A stretch of 35,994 nt of DNA. Source: an uncultured Syntrophobacterales bacterium. Lineage in GTDB: Bacteria; Desulfobacterota; Syntrophia; Syntrophales; UBA5619. Shown here in pieces: positions 10,730 to 18,751 of the stretch. Every line of letters starts with the position of its first letter. Position 1 is the stretch's first letter. The stretch is taken from positions 1 to 35,994 of the forward strand of contig CAIYSL010000111.1 of NCBI GenBank assembly GCA_903928915.1, in the 5' to 3' direction. The notes beneath the pieces were generated by a model that worked only from the letters and a program-made list of their open reading frames with translations, was not told the origin of the DNA and did no database searches. A program made the position numbers and the translations under genes.

Positions 10730-11389
10730 ATGAGCTTCTGGGACATCCTCGCGGTGCTGGCGGCAGGCGCGGGTATCACGCTCCTGCTGAGCGTGGCCTG
10801 TATGGCCGCGGCGCTGGCCGTGGGGCTGGCGGTCGCCCTGCTCAGCCGGTCCCGCTGGGCGCCCGTGCAGCGTCTGCTGGTTGGGTTCACCTTCGTGTTT
10901 CGCGGCATCCCGGTCCTGGTCCTGCTGTTTCTCGTCTTTTTCGGCCTCCCGGGGCTGGGCCTCCGGGTTCCGCCGTTCCTCTCCCTGGTCCTGACCCTGG
11001 GGCTCGTCTCCGGGGCCTACCTGGCGGAGATCTTCCGGGGCGCCATGAACGCCGTGAACCGCGAGGAGGTCCTGGCCGCCGAAGCGGCGGGAATGACGCG
11101 GGCGCAGGGTTTTACGTACATCCTGCTCCCGCAGATGTTTCGGTTTTCCATCCCCGGCATGATCAACGAGTTCACCGCGATCCTCAAGTACACCCCCTTT
11201 GCCTATACCGTGGGGATCCCCGAGATCATGAAGCGGGCCATGAGCCTGACCCCGGTGATCCTGCGCGGTCTGGAGGTCTACCTGGCCGTGGGGATCGTGT
11301 ACTATCTGATCTACAAGGCGTGCGTGGTGATCTTCTCGGCGCTGGAGAAGCGATTCCGCATCCCCGGGCTGTCCGCGCAGGAGAGGTGA
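10730..11389 (+). CDS. Amino acid ABC transporter permease (HisM/GlnP family), first subunit
   Basis: A 219-residue inner-membrane permease with about five helices. The family signature region is visible: GAYLAEIFRGAMNAV followed by EEVLAAEAAGMTRAQGFTYILLPQ (the EAA loop). It starts 19 bp after the binding-protein stop, with GAGG upstream. Together with the second permease it should form a heterodimeric channel, as in HisQM. The ATPase ATG lies two bases after its stop. Confidence 0.93.
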   Translation: MSFWDILAVLAAGAGITLLLSVACMAAALAVGLAVALLSRSRWAPVQRLLVGFTFVFRGIPVLVLLFLVFFGLPGLGLRVPPFLSLVLTLGLVSGAYLAEIFRGAMNAVNREEVLAAEAAGMTRAQGFTYILLPQMFRFSIPGMINEFTAILKYTPFAYTVGIPEIMKRAMSLTPVILRGLEVYLAVGIVYYLIYKACVVIFSALEKRFRIPGLSAQER

Positions 11390-11391
11390 CC

Positions 11392-12129
11392 ATGCCCCTG
11401 ATCGAATGCGAAAATCTCGTGAAGCAGTTCGACGGTAAGCCCGTTCTGCGGGGGATCGACCTCGTCCTGAACGAGGGACAGGTCAAGGTGATCATGGGGC
11501 CGTCGGGATGCGGCAAATCCACGCTGCTGCGCTGTCTGAACCTGCTCGACCCACCCACGTCGGGCCGCATCCTCTTCCGGGGCGAGGATATCACCCGGCC
11601 GGGGGTGGACGTCCGGCGGCTCCGCCAGAGCATCGGGTTCGTGTTTCAACACTTCGCCCTGTACCGCCACCTGACGGTACAGGAAAACGTCACGCTGGGA
11701 CTCAGGAAGATCAGGAAGATGGGCAGCCGCATGGCCCGGGAGAAGGCCGTCTGCGAGCTGGAGCGGGTCGGGATGTACGAGCACCGGGACAAGTACCCTG
11801 CCCAGCTTTCCGGCGGGCAGAAGCAGCGGGCCGCCATCGTCCGGGCGCTGGCCATGGACCCGGCGGTGCTGTTTCTCGACGAGCCGACCTCCTCGCTCGA
11901 CCCCGAGATGTCCCGCGAGGTGGTCTCCGTCATCAACAAGCTGTTTCTCGACAACGTGACGATGTTCTGCGTCACCCACGACGCGTTCCTGGCGAAGTAC
12001 ATCTCCGACAGCGTCGTCTTTCTGGACGGGGGGGCGGTCCTGGCCGAAGACGTGGCCGAGCGGCTGTTCTACGACCACCCGGACCCGCGGATCCGCCAGT
12101 TTTTCCTGGGCGTGATCGACATGCGGTGA
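11392..12129 (+). CDS. Amino acid ABC transporter ATP-binding protein (GlnQ/HisP family)
   Basis: A 245-residue ATPase. Start 11392 is preferred to an in-frame ATG 72 bases upstream inside the permease gene, because the protein then begins at the conserved MPLIECENLVKQF and an AGGAGAGG lies just before it. Walker A GPSGCGKST at 36-44, Q-loop Q86, signature LSGGQ 139-143, Walker B FLDEP with D163/E164 and switch H196 are all intact. It is shorter at its C-terminus than regulated ATPases and has no extra domain. It sits between the two permease genes. Confidence 0.95.
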   Translation: MPLIECENLVKQFDGKPVLRGIDLVLNEGQVKVIMGPSGCGKSTLLRCLNLLDPPTSGRILFRGEDITRPGVDVRRLRQSIGFVFQHFALYRHLTVQENVTLGLRKIRKMGSRMAREKAVCELERVGMYEHRDKYPAQLSGGQKQRAAIVRALAMDPAVLFLDEPTSSLDPEMSREVVSVINKLFLDNVTMFCVTHDAFLAKYISDSVVFLDGGAVLAEDVAERLFYDHPDPRIRQFFLGVIDMR

Positions 12130-12135
12130 CCGGCC

Positions 12136-12801
12136 ATGAACGTTCTGATCCACGACCTGATCGCCTATGCGCCCCAGATCCTGGCCGGCCTGGAGAACAC
12201 CCTGCTGTTGGCCGCGATCGTGTCGCTGACCGGGTTTTGCGGCGGCATCGTCGTCTTTTCCCTGACGCTCAGCCGCAGCAGGCTCTGCCGGTCGATTACC
12301 GAGGGGTACATATCCTTCTTCATCGGCACGCCGCTTCTGGTCCACCTCTTCCTGATGTACTACGGTCTGCCCGAACTCGGGTTGCGTATCTCCCCGCTGG
12401 CCGCGGCCGCCGTCGGGTTCACGCTGAACATCTCGGCCTACAACGCGCGCCACCTGATGACGGCCTACCGCGGCCTGGACCGGATGGAGCTGGAGGCCGC
12501 CCGGGCCGCAGGCTTCACGGAACCGGAGACCTTCCGGCTGATCGTCCTCCCCCAGGCGCTGCGCCTGGCCGTGCCCGCGCTGACCAATCAGGCGACGCAA
12601 AACCTCAAAGACACCTCCGTGGCCTTCCTGATCCAGTACAAGGAGTTCTTCTCCCAGGTCCAGGAGGTCGCCGCGACGAACTTCGAGTTCTTCCGGGCCT
12701 ACCTCTTCACCGGCCTCGTCTACCTCGCCCTCGTTGCGCTGATCGTGGTTGCGGCGCGGCGCCTGGAACGGCGCATCGCCCTGCCCGGGTTTTCCGCATA
12801 G
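12136..12801 (+). CDS. Amino acid ABC transporter permease (HisQ/GlnP family), second subunit
   Basis: A 221-residue permease, paralogous to the upstream subunit. It has the conserved SITEGYISFFIGTPLLVHLF entry region, YNARHLMTAYRGLDRMELEAARAAGFTEPETFRLIVLPQ (EAA loop) and about five helices. The ATG follows the ATPase stop after six bases. It is the last gene of the transporter operon; a GC-rich hairpin follows the stop. Confidence 0.93.
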   Translation: MNVLIHDLIAYAPQILAGLENTLLLAAIVSLTGFCGGIVVFSLTLSRSRLCRSITEGYISFFIGTPLLVHLFLMYYGLPELGLRISPLAAAAVGFTLNISAYNARHLMTAYRGLDRMELEAARAAGFTEPETFRLIVLPQALRLAVPALTNQATQNLKDTSVAFLIQYKEFFSQVQEVAATNFEFFRAYLFTGLVYLALVALIVVAARRLERRIALPGFSA

Positions 12802-12807
12802 CGGCGC

Positions 12808-12834
12808 GGTCCGGCCTTCGTGCCGGCCCGGACC
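12808..12834 (+). terminator. GC-rich hairpin after the amino acid transporter operon
   Basis: GGTCCGG (12808-12814) pairs perfectly with CCGGACC (12828-12834), and the loop holds a further GGC/GCC pair. It starts seven bases after the last permease stop. There is no T tract, so it may act as a pause, an mRNA 3' stabiliser or a Rho-assisted end rather than a canonical terminator. Confidence 0.35.
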
Positions 12835-12918
12835 GGCTCCGGCATGCCCGGCGCGAAGGCGATTACCTATCTCCCTGCCGCAGTACTGAGGGAGGCGGAC
12901 GGCTTGGGGGCAGGGGCG

Positions 12919-13758
12919 TCAGTCGGCAGACGAACGGGCTCCGGCGATGCCGCGGAAGAGAACCGCGAGAATCACCACGACACCGCCCCAGAGGGCCCAG
13001 GGGCCGAGCCGTTCCCCCATCCAGAGGAGTGCCCAGAGGGGGTTCAGGATCGGCTCGATCACCGGGATCAAGACCCCCTCCATGGCCGTCACGTTCCTGA
13101 TGGCCACCACATAGCAGACGTAGGAGAGGCCGATCTGGAAGACGCCCAGCAGGACCAGGCCGATCCAGTCCGACCCGCCCGGCGCCGCCTGCACCATCCA
13201 GGGCAGACAGACCAGAACGGTCAGGAGGTTCCCCAGGATGGCGGAACCGGCGGGCGCGGCGTCCTTCTGGCCGCGCAGGGAGACGATCAGCGAGGCAAAG
13301 GCGACGCCGGAGCAGATCGCCAGGACGTTGCCCGCCATGCCGCCGGCGCTGAGACGGTCGAGAAAGAAAAGCGCCATGCCGCCGAGGACCGCCGCGATGG
13401 TCACCCAATCGAACCACCGGATCCGCTCCTTGAGCAGCCATCCCGCAAGCAGGGTCACGTACAGGGGCGCGGTGTACTGCAGCAGGATGGCGTTCCCCGC
13501 TGTGGTGAGCTTGGTTGCCGCCACGAACAGGGTCACCGTGGCCGCATAGCAGATCCCGCCGACCCACTGGGGCGCGGAAAAATCGACGGCCCTGCGCCCG
13601 AAGAATACGAGCAGGACCGGCAGCGCGATGGCGCTGCGGTACCCGGCCACGGCCAGCGCCGGCAGCGAGACCCCCTTGATCAGGACCCCGGCCAGGCTCC
13701 AGAGAACCGCCGCCGTCACCAGCAGCAGGACCGCCCGGGACCGCCTGTTTGTCGTCAT
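12919..13758 (-). CDS. EamA/DMT-superfamily transporter
   Basis: A 279-residue inner-membrane protein with ten predicted helices in two EamA repeats (about residues 8-140 and 150-270). The repeats show the usual features: AAVLWSLAGVLIKG near the N-terminus, a central NAILLQYTAPLYVTLLAGWLLKE block and the second-repeat MEGVLIPVIEPILNPLWALLWMGE block. Such proteins mostly export metabolites, amino acids or drugs; no substrate can be named. Its ATG overlaps by four bases the stop of the antiporter remnant upstream. It converges on the amino acid transporter operon. Confidence 0.9.
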   Translation of the reverse strand: MTTNRRSRAVLLLVTAAVLWSLAGVLIKGVSLPALAVAGYRSAIALPVLLVFFGRRAVDFSAPQWVGGICYAATVTLFVAATKLTTAGNAILLQYTAPLYVTLLAGWLLKERIRWFDWVTIAAVLGGMALFFLDRLSAGGMAGNVLAICSGVAFASLIVSLRGQKDAAPAGSAILGNLLTVLVCLPWMVQAAPGGSDWIGLVLLGVFQIGLSYVCYVVAIRNVTAMEGVLIPVIEPILNPLWALLWMGERLGPWALWGGVVVILAVLFRGIAGARSSAD

Positions 13759-14117
13759 GGCTCGCCGCCGAGTATCTTCAGCGCCGAATCGATTGCGCTA
13801 TGACTGCCGAACAGAATGAGTTGGTCGGCAGGCTGAAGCACAAGATCGCTCGGAAGAACTTCTGATACGTTCTTCACGGAACGGGAAAACTGCATTCCGA
13901 TGCCGCCGGAGAACAGCAGAAAGGCACCCCCGAGCTCCGCCAGAAAATGGATACCGGCCGTATCGTCGATCAGCTTCAGACCGAACGGCCCGATAAGGAT
14001 GCCGGCGATCAGAAACCCGCTGATCGAAGGAACGTTTCCCTGCTTGAAGATGTAGATGACGGGCAGGGAAAAGCCGAGAATGATGATCAACTGATGAATG
14101 AATTTCAGTCCGTCCAT
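13755..14117 (-). pseudogene. Internally deleted remnant of a Kef-type (CPA2) cation/proton antiporter with TrkA-C end
   Basis: An intact 120-codon frame that joins two distant parts of one gene family. Residues 1-80 are the N-terminus of a KefB-like antiporter (FIHQLIIILGFSLPVI, then SGFLIAGILIGPFGLKLID, then HFLAELGGAFLLFSGGIGMQF, roughly two to three helices). Residues 84-120 (LPSDLVLQPADQLILFGSHSAIDSALKIL) look like the last strand and helix of a TrkA-C domain. A normal protein has some 600 or more residues, so about 500 from the middle (most of the membrane domain and the TrkA-N domain) are gone. It can hardly transport. The stop overlaps the EamA start (ATGA), so the remnant may still serve to couple translation. 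A minus-strand TTGACA lies at 14258-14263, but with a poor -10. Confidence 0.75.
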
Positions 14118-14297
14118 TCGCGTTCCCGTTCTTGCCGGCCGTCAGGCAGGACGCCGGTTCGGCCTCGGCCTCAGGCGTCCCTCCGGCGAGGGTCCGCACC
14201 CGCCGCGGCGGCGGAGAGTTCTTCCCGTGCATTTCAGGTAGAGCAGTTTGCCGATATTGTCAAGCCGGGAAGATGTTAGCTGCTCCCCAATCCGGGG

Positions 14298-14326
14298 GTG
14301 AAATCAGGCGCCGAATGGTGTATAGC
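14298..14326 (+). promoter_or_regulatory. Possible sigma70-like promoter for the lipoprotein/channel pair
   Basis: GTGAAA (14298-14303) and TATAGC (14321-14326) are 17 bp apart, four of six matches in each element. The predicted start is about 50 nt before the TTG start codon at 14384. It is a weak match in GC-rich DNA. Confidence 0.3.
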
Positions 14327-14383
14327 GGGGGCGTAAGCATCGCGGCCGGAGTCCGGCCGTCACCGATCGGGAGGCGTGCACGG

Positions 14384-15463
14384 TTGACCAGACAAGCCAG
14401 GCTACTGCTGATGCCGATCCTGCTGCTGGGCCTGGCGCTCGGCTGCGCGGTCAAGGCCCCGACCCCGGCCCCGCGGATCTACAGGGAGGCCGGCCTCGGC
14501 AAGCCGGGCAGTTACCGTCTCCAGCTGTTCCCGGACGGCCGAGGCACCCTGGCCGAATATCTCGCCCGGGAGCGAACCGCCAATCCCGCACTCGCCGGCC
14601 TCGATTCCCCGGGGCTGATAAGACTCTTCCGCACCGCCTTTCCGGAGCTGTACCTCCCGGTCCAGCCGGGGGTGCCCCTCTGCAACCTGGAGACCAATTT
14701 CAAGCACTGCCGAGGGATCGAGCTGGAGGCCGATTTCGCGCTGTACGGCGACGACACGGTGGTGCTGTTCAGCCGGATCCTGTACCACGTCCGGCTTCGC
14801 CTGGAGGAGGAGCAGCCCAACTTTTTCCGGGCGGCCAAGGCGCAACGCGACCGGGGCGAGTTCGCCCTGCCGCGCCATTTCTACGTCGGGGCCCTGGTGG
14901 AGGCAATCCAGAAGGCCCTGCCGATCCTCCAGGAGATCGCCACCGACTACCGCAAATACATCAAGGACGACGGCGACCAGATCGAGATCGAACTGATCCT
15001 GGAGGCCTCCCCCGACCGGGCGGCGGCCAGGCAGGCCGACAAGCAGCTCGCCGATGCGATGCACTTCAGCGGCGGCATGGTCATCTCCACCCTGCCGATC
15101 CTCACTTTTGCCGCGGGCCTGACGGTCTCGGCCCTCCATACCGGGGGAAGAAGCTTCTGGGAGGTCCTGAAGGACCAGCGGGAATTCGACCTCTGCAAAC
15201 AGGATTTGAAGCTCGACCGGGTCGAATTCTCCTACACGGACAGCCTGGCCAGGAATTTCTCGCACCCGCTGCGGCCCGCCGATGACCCCTCCGAGGTGCT
15301 GATCCGGGGGATCGTCATCCGGCTGTGCAAGAAGGGGCAGGCGCAGGCCCGCGCCGGATCAGCCATCCCCATCACCGCACAGGGAGGCCGGAAGACGGAG
15401 GGGCGGGCGGCCGCGTGCGGTATCCCTGCCGGCGGACAGGAGGGAAAGGAAGCGCAATCATGA
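14384..15463 (+). CDS. Predicted lipoprotein of unknown function, TTG start
   Basis: I do not recognise the family. The frame is open much further upstream, but a TTG at 14384 with GGGAGG nine bases before it yields a tidy lipoprotein signal (TRQAR, leucine-rich core, LALGC with the cysteine near residue 20), so that start is chosen; an ATG at 14411 has no ribosome site. The 359-residue product is then mostly hydrophilic and mixed alpha/beta, with a cysteine pair in PLCNLETNFKHC (about residues 103-113), an acidic-basic helical part and one hydrophobic segment at about 230-247 (GGMVISTLPILTFAAGLTV). The last 40 residues are low complexity (Q, G, A, R). Its stop overlaps the start of the TMEM175-like channel gene (ATGA), so the two products are probably used together at the envelope. 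Confidence 0.75.
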   Translation: MTRQARLLLMPILLLGLALGCAVKAPTPAPRIYREAGLGKPGSYRLQLFPDGRGTLAEYLARERTANPALAGLDSPGLIRLFRTAFPELYLPVQPGVPLCNLETNFKHCRGIELEADFALYGDDTVVLFSRILYHVRLRLEEEQPNFFRAAKAQRDRGEFALPRHFYVGALVEAIQKALPILQEIATDYRKYIKDDGDQIEIELILEASPDRAAARQADKQLADAMHFSGGMVISTLPILTFAAGLTVSALHTGGRSFWEVLKDQREFDLCKQDLKLDRVEFSYTDSLARNFSHPLRPADDPSEVLIRGIVIRLCKKGQAQARAGSAIPITAQGGRKTEGRAAACGIPAGGQEGKEAQS

Positions 15464-16095
15464 CCGATGACCGGAGAGATACTCGCATCGACAAGAACAG
15501 ACTCGAAGCCCTCGTCGACGGTATCTTTGCCTTTGCGATGACGCTGCTCGTCACCGGCCTGGTCATCCCGAACCTATCCAAAACAGAGGCGCAGTCGGCG
15601 CTTGCCGGCACCATCGCAGGCATGCGTCACGAGCTCATATCCTTTCTGGTTGCCTTCTTCGTCCTCGCTTCCTTCTGGCACGTGCACAACCGGCAGTTTC
15701 ACTTCATCCGCCGGGTCGATGGCGGCATCCTGAGTATCACGCTGCTCATCCTGGCGGGTGTGGTCCTGATGCCCTTCACGACAAACGTCAGCGGGGATTA
15801 TTCAGAGGTGCAGGTCGCCGTCGTACTCTTCCACGGCAACATGCTCTGTCTCGGACTGCTCTTCCTCATCCACTGGTGGTACCTGACGAGGACCCCGGAC
15901 ATCACGACCGCTGCGATCAGCGACCGTGATGCCGCCTACGGAATGCGCCGGTGCCTGATCGTGCCGGCCGTCTCCGCGCTGGGGTTTGCGTTCTCCTTCA
16001 TCAGCCCCGCCTGGTCGATGACCAGCTACCTCCTCATCCTTCCTGCGTCCGTCCTCGCAGGGAAGTACCCGCAGGGAACCGGCAGCGGCGGGTAA
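15460..16095 (+). CDS. TMEM175-family (DUF1211) membrane protein, probable K+ channel
   Basis: A 211-residue protein with about six helices. Helix 1 carries the family motif in the form RLEALVDGIFAFAMTLLV (residues 14-31), close to the usual R...FSDGVFAIAMTLL but with valine where serine is usual. Then come SFLVAFFVLASFWHVHNRQFHFI (helix 3, with the typical W and HN) and further hydrophobic segments. Bacterial TMEM175 proteins form tetrameric potassium-permeable channels with a hydrophobic gate on helix 1. Start 15460 is chosen because AAAGGA precedes it and because upstream frame belongs to the lipoprotein gene. The four-base overlap implies translational coupling. Confidence 0.85.
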   Translation: MTDDRRDTRIDKNRLEALVDGIFAFAMTLLVTGLVIPNLSKTEAQSALAGTIAGMRHELISFLVAFFVLASFWHVHNRQFHFIRRVDGGILSITLLILAGVVLMPFTTNVSGDYSEVQVAVVLFHGNMLCLGLLFLIHWWYLTRTPDITTAAISDRDAAYGMRRCLIVPAVSALGFAFSFISPAWSMTSYLLILPASVLAGKYPQGTGSGG

Positions 16096-16127
16096 CCCCG
16101 GGGAAACGTCTTCGGGACGGAGGCCGG

Positions 16128-16985
16128 TCATCCCAGCTCGAAGCTGGTAACCCCGAAGATCCGCTCCAGCGGGAGCGCCGGTGCCGAGCCTGCGTACATG
16201 CGGGCCGTCTCGAACACCGGCGTCATCCCGTGGCGCCCCGCCAGCAGCCGGGCGACCGGGTTCGGCGCGGGGATGTCGAGGAAGAACTCCCCTCCCGGGA
16301 TGGCGGCGGTCAGCGCCCCGAGGAGACCCTCGGCGATCGCCTCAGCGTCGGCGAAGAGGGGGCCGATCTTCCACCCCTGCCGGCACGGGCGCAGGACCCC
16401 GTATCCGGTGAGCCGCCCGTCCCGCAGAATCCCCAGGGCCACCCCGCCGGGCTGGCGGATCCAGCATCCCAGAAAGGCCGTCCGGTCGGCAGGAAAGAGC
16501 CCCCGGTCATAGGCCCGGAGTTGCTCGCAGGGGACTGACTCCAGGGCGACGACCCCCGCCGCCCGTTCGCCCGCCGATGGGGCGACACCGCGGTAGCGAA
16601 TGTTGCGGTAGGCGAACAGGAATCCGTATCGCTTGTAGGTCTCCTGCTGAGCAGGGACCGCATCGTTGCCCACGGTCCTGCTGCCCACGTAGGCGGAGGC
16701 CTCGCGGACCAGGAGCCTCCCGATACCCCGGCCGCGCCACTGCTTCTTGACCATGTAGAACCCGGCAAAGGCGAACCGCTCGTCGTAGGCCACGGCGGAA
16801 ATGCAGCCCACCGGCTCGCCGGAGAGCTCGGCCAGGAAGAACCCCTGCGGGTCGGCGGCAGAGAAGCACTCCGCGTCGTTCAGCCCCGGATTCCACCCCT
16901 CCTCGGCGGCCCAGCCCACGGCCAGGTCGACCTCCTGCCGACTCATCCTGCGCACGGTTACGCCGTCGTTTTCCGCCGTCGCCAT
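16128..16985 (-). CDS. GNAT N-acetyltransferase with YitH-type C-terminal domain
   Basis: A 285-residue cytosolic protein. Residues 8-135 are a GNAT domain; the acetyl-CoA loop is VKKQWRGRGIGRLL (79-92). The C-terminal half, from about 150, resembles the Acetyltransf_18 (YitH) domain, itself a GNAT-like fold. The frame is open to 17102, but ATG 16985 has a very strong AGGAGGGAG just before it and begins where family similarity begins. Substrate unknown: such proteins acetylate small amines, antibiotics or protein N-termini. It converges on the channel gene and is divergent from the GHKL-GNAT fusion, 248 bp away. Confidence 0.87.
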   Translation of the reverse strand: MATAENDGVTVRRMSRQEVDLAVGWAAEEGWNPGLNDAECFSAADPQGFFLAELSGEPVGCISAVAYDERFAFAGFYMVKKQWRGRGIGRLLVREASAYVGSRTVGNDAVPAQQETYKRYGFLFAYRNIRYRGVAPSAGERAAGVVALESVPCEQLRAYDRGLFPADRTAFLGCWIRQPGGVALGILRDGRLTGYGVLRPCRQGWKIGPLFADAEAIAEGLLGALTAAIPGGEFFLDIPAPNPVARLLAGRHGMTPVFETARMYAGSAPALPLERIFGVTSFELG

Positions 16986-17073
16986 ATCTCCCTCCTCCTG
17001 TAGAGTCACGCTTCCGTTTCCGTCGACCCTGGGTAGGGCCGCACTCCGCCGCTGCCCGGACCTGAACCGCCCC

Positions 17074-17102
17074 CTTATACCCCCCACCGGTTCCCGTATC
17101 AA
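17074..17102 (-). promoter_or_regulatory. Sigma70-like promoter for the GNAT gene
   Basis: On the minus strand TTGATA (17102-17097) and TATAAG (17079-17074) are 17 bp apart; each has five of six consensus bases. The predicted start is near 17067, giving a leader of about 80 nt before the ATG at 16985. Confidence 0.55.
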
Positions 17103-17150
17103 TAGGGAGAACGGCGACTCTTCCGATGCACTGGGTCCTCCCCACGGCCA

Positions 17151-17179
17151 TTGAACATCGGGCGAAGTGATGCTATAAG
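17151..17179 (+). promoter_or_regulatory. Sigma70-like promoter for the GHKL-GNAT / amidohydrolase pair
   Basis: TTGAAC (17151-17156), a 17-bp spacer and TATAAG (17174-17179). The -10 has five and the -35 four of six consensus bases. The predicted start near 17186 gives a leader of about 48 nt. The -10 sequence and spacer length are the same as in the divergent promoter, 48 bp away. Confidence 0.6.
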
Positions 17180-17233
17180 GACCTTTCCCGCGAGTGGCGA
17201 AGGAGTATCACATCCCGGAGCACCGAGGTTGCC

Positions 17234-18751
17234 ATGGCGAAGAAGCGCGAGTTTGTGCAGTTGACCGTCCCCCCCGACCTGTCCTACCTGCCCTTGATCC
17301 AGCATGCCCTCCGGGAGATGGCCGGAAGGATCGGGTTTGCCGGCGACGACCTCTACCAGGTAGAGCTGGCCGCAGAGGAGGCGATCACCAACGTGGTCAA
17401 CGCCTATGCCGATCAGGACGAGGAGGCCTTCGACATCCTGTGCGAACGCGTCCCCCTGGGGCTCAGGATCGTCATCAGGGAAAAGGGGCTGCCCTTCGAT
17501 CCCGGCCAGATCCCCGACTACCATCCCGGCGCGGACCTCGAACAAATGTCGATCTCCGGGATCGGCGTCTTCCTGATGAAACAGGCGATGAACGAGGTGA
17601 CCTTCCTCAACCTCGGCATGGGCGGCAAGGAGACGCGCCTGGTCAAGTACCTGCCCAGCCGGAACATCGAAACCTACCTTACCGACCGGGACAAGGCCGA
17701 GGCCCGGGAAAAACCCGCTGCGGAGAAGCCGCCGCTTGCGAAGGAGATCCCCTACCGGGTCCGGCGGATGGCCCCCGCCGAAGCCGTGGAAATCGCCCGC
17801 TGCGCCTACAAGTCCCACGGCTACACCTTTTTCGACGACCACATCTACTATCCCGAACGGATCATCGAACTCAACGCGACGGGCCAGATGATCTCGGCGG
17901 TCGCCGTCACCGAGGACAACGTCTTCATGGGCCATTCCGCCCTCGTCTATCCCGCACCGGAGGCGCAGATCGCCGAATTCACCTTTGTGTTCGTGAACCA
18001 GGAGTACCGCGGCCAGGGCTGCATGAAGAAGCTCGCCGACTTTCTGTTCCACTGTCCCAAGCAAAACCCCCTCGCGGGTCTGTACTCCTACTCCGTCACC
18101 AACCACGAATTCACCCAGCGGGGGATGGCCCGCCATGACTTCAAGGACTGCGGCCTGCTGCTCGCCTCCAGCCCGGAGACCTGGATATTCAAGGGGATCG
18201 AGGCCCACTCGCAGCGGATCAGTGTGGCCTTGAGCTTCAAGTACCTGAGCGCAGCCTCCGCCCAGACCCTGTATCCCCCCGCGCACCACCGGGAGATCGT
18301 AGGACGGCTGTACGCAAACATCGGCGCCCCGCCCCCGCTGTTTGCCGCTGCCCCGGCGGACGGCGCCGTGGGGCTTCCCGCGGAAGGGGAGATCTGCACG
18401 GAACTGTTCCTCACGGAAAACTGTGCGGAGATCCACATCATCCGGTACGGCCAAAACGTCCTGCACGAGGTGCGCAGGACGCTCCGGGACCTCTGCCTGA
18501 AGAACATCGCCGCCATCCAGCTCTTCCTGGGGCTGGCGGACCCGTGCACCCAGCTGCTGACCGCCGAGTTCGAGAAGCTGGGGTTCTTCTTCGCCGGCAT
18601 CCTTCCGCTGACCCCGGTGGGCGACGCCCTGATCCTCCAGTACCTCAACAACGTACGCATCGATTACGACAAGCTCGCCCTGTACACCGAGGAGGCCCGC
18701 ATGATCAGGGATTATGTCCGCGCCACGGACCCCCTCGGGGACCTCGGGTGA
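17234..18751 (+). CDS. GHKL (RsbW/SpoIIAB-like) ATPase domain fused to a GNAT acetyltransferase
   Basis: A 505-residue soluble fusion. Residues 8-142 are a serine-kinase/anti-sigma type GHKL ATP-binding domain: N box ELAAEEAITNVVNAY with catalytic-type E49 and N53, a KGLPFDP G1-like loop at 84-90 and GIGVFLM G2 at 110-116. A charged linker (150-172, rich in K, E, P and A) leads to a GNAT domain (174-320), with the acetyl-CoA loop NQEYRGQGCMKKL (255-267). The rest, 330-505, ends with a FEKLGFFFAGILPLTP stretch like the last strands of a GNAT fold, so it may be a second, degenerate acetyltransferase unit. GAGG lies five bases before the ATG. No STAS antagonist or sigma factor gene is near. The likely role is regulatory acetylation or phosphorylation of an unknown protein. 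Its stop overlaps the amidohydrolase start by four bases. Confidence 0.85.
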   Translation: MAKKREFVQLTVPPDLSYLPLIQHALREMAGRIGFAGDDLYQVELAAEEAITNVVNAYADQDEEAFDILCERVPLGLRIVIREKGLPFDPGQIPDYHPGADLEQMSISGIGVFLMKQAMNEVTFLNLGMGGKETRLVKYLPSRNIETYLTDRDKAEAREKPAAEKPPLAKEIPYRVRRMAPAEAVEIARCAYKSHGYTFFDDHIYYPERIIELNATGQMISAVAVTEDNVFMGHSALVYPAPEAQIAEFTFVFVNQEYRGQGCMKKLADFLFHCPKQNPLAGLYSYSVTNHEFTQRGMARHDFKDCGLLLASSPETWIFKGIEAHSQRISVALSFKYLSAASAQTLYPPAHHREIVGRLYANIGAPPPLFAAAPADGAVGLPAEGEICTELFLTENCAEIHIIRYGQNVLHEVRRTLRDLCLKNIAAIQLFLGLADPCTQLLTAEFEKLGFFFAGILPLTPVGDALILQYLNNVRIDYDKLALYTEEARMIRDYVRATDPLGDLG

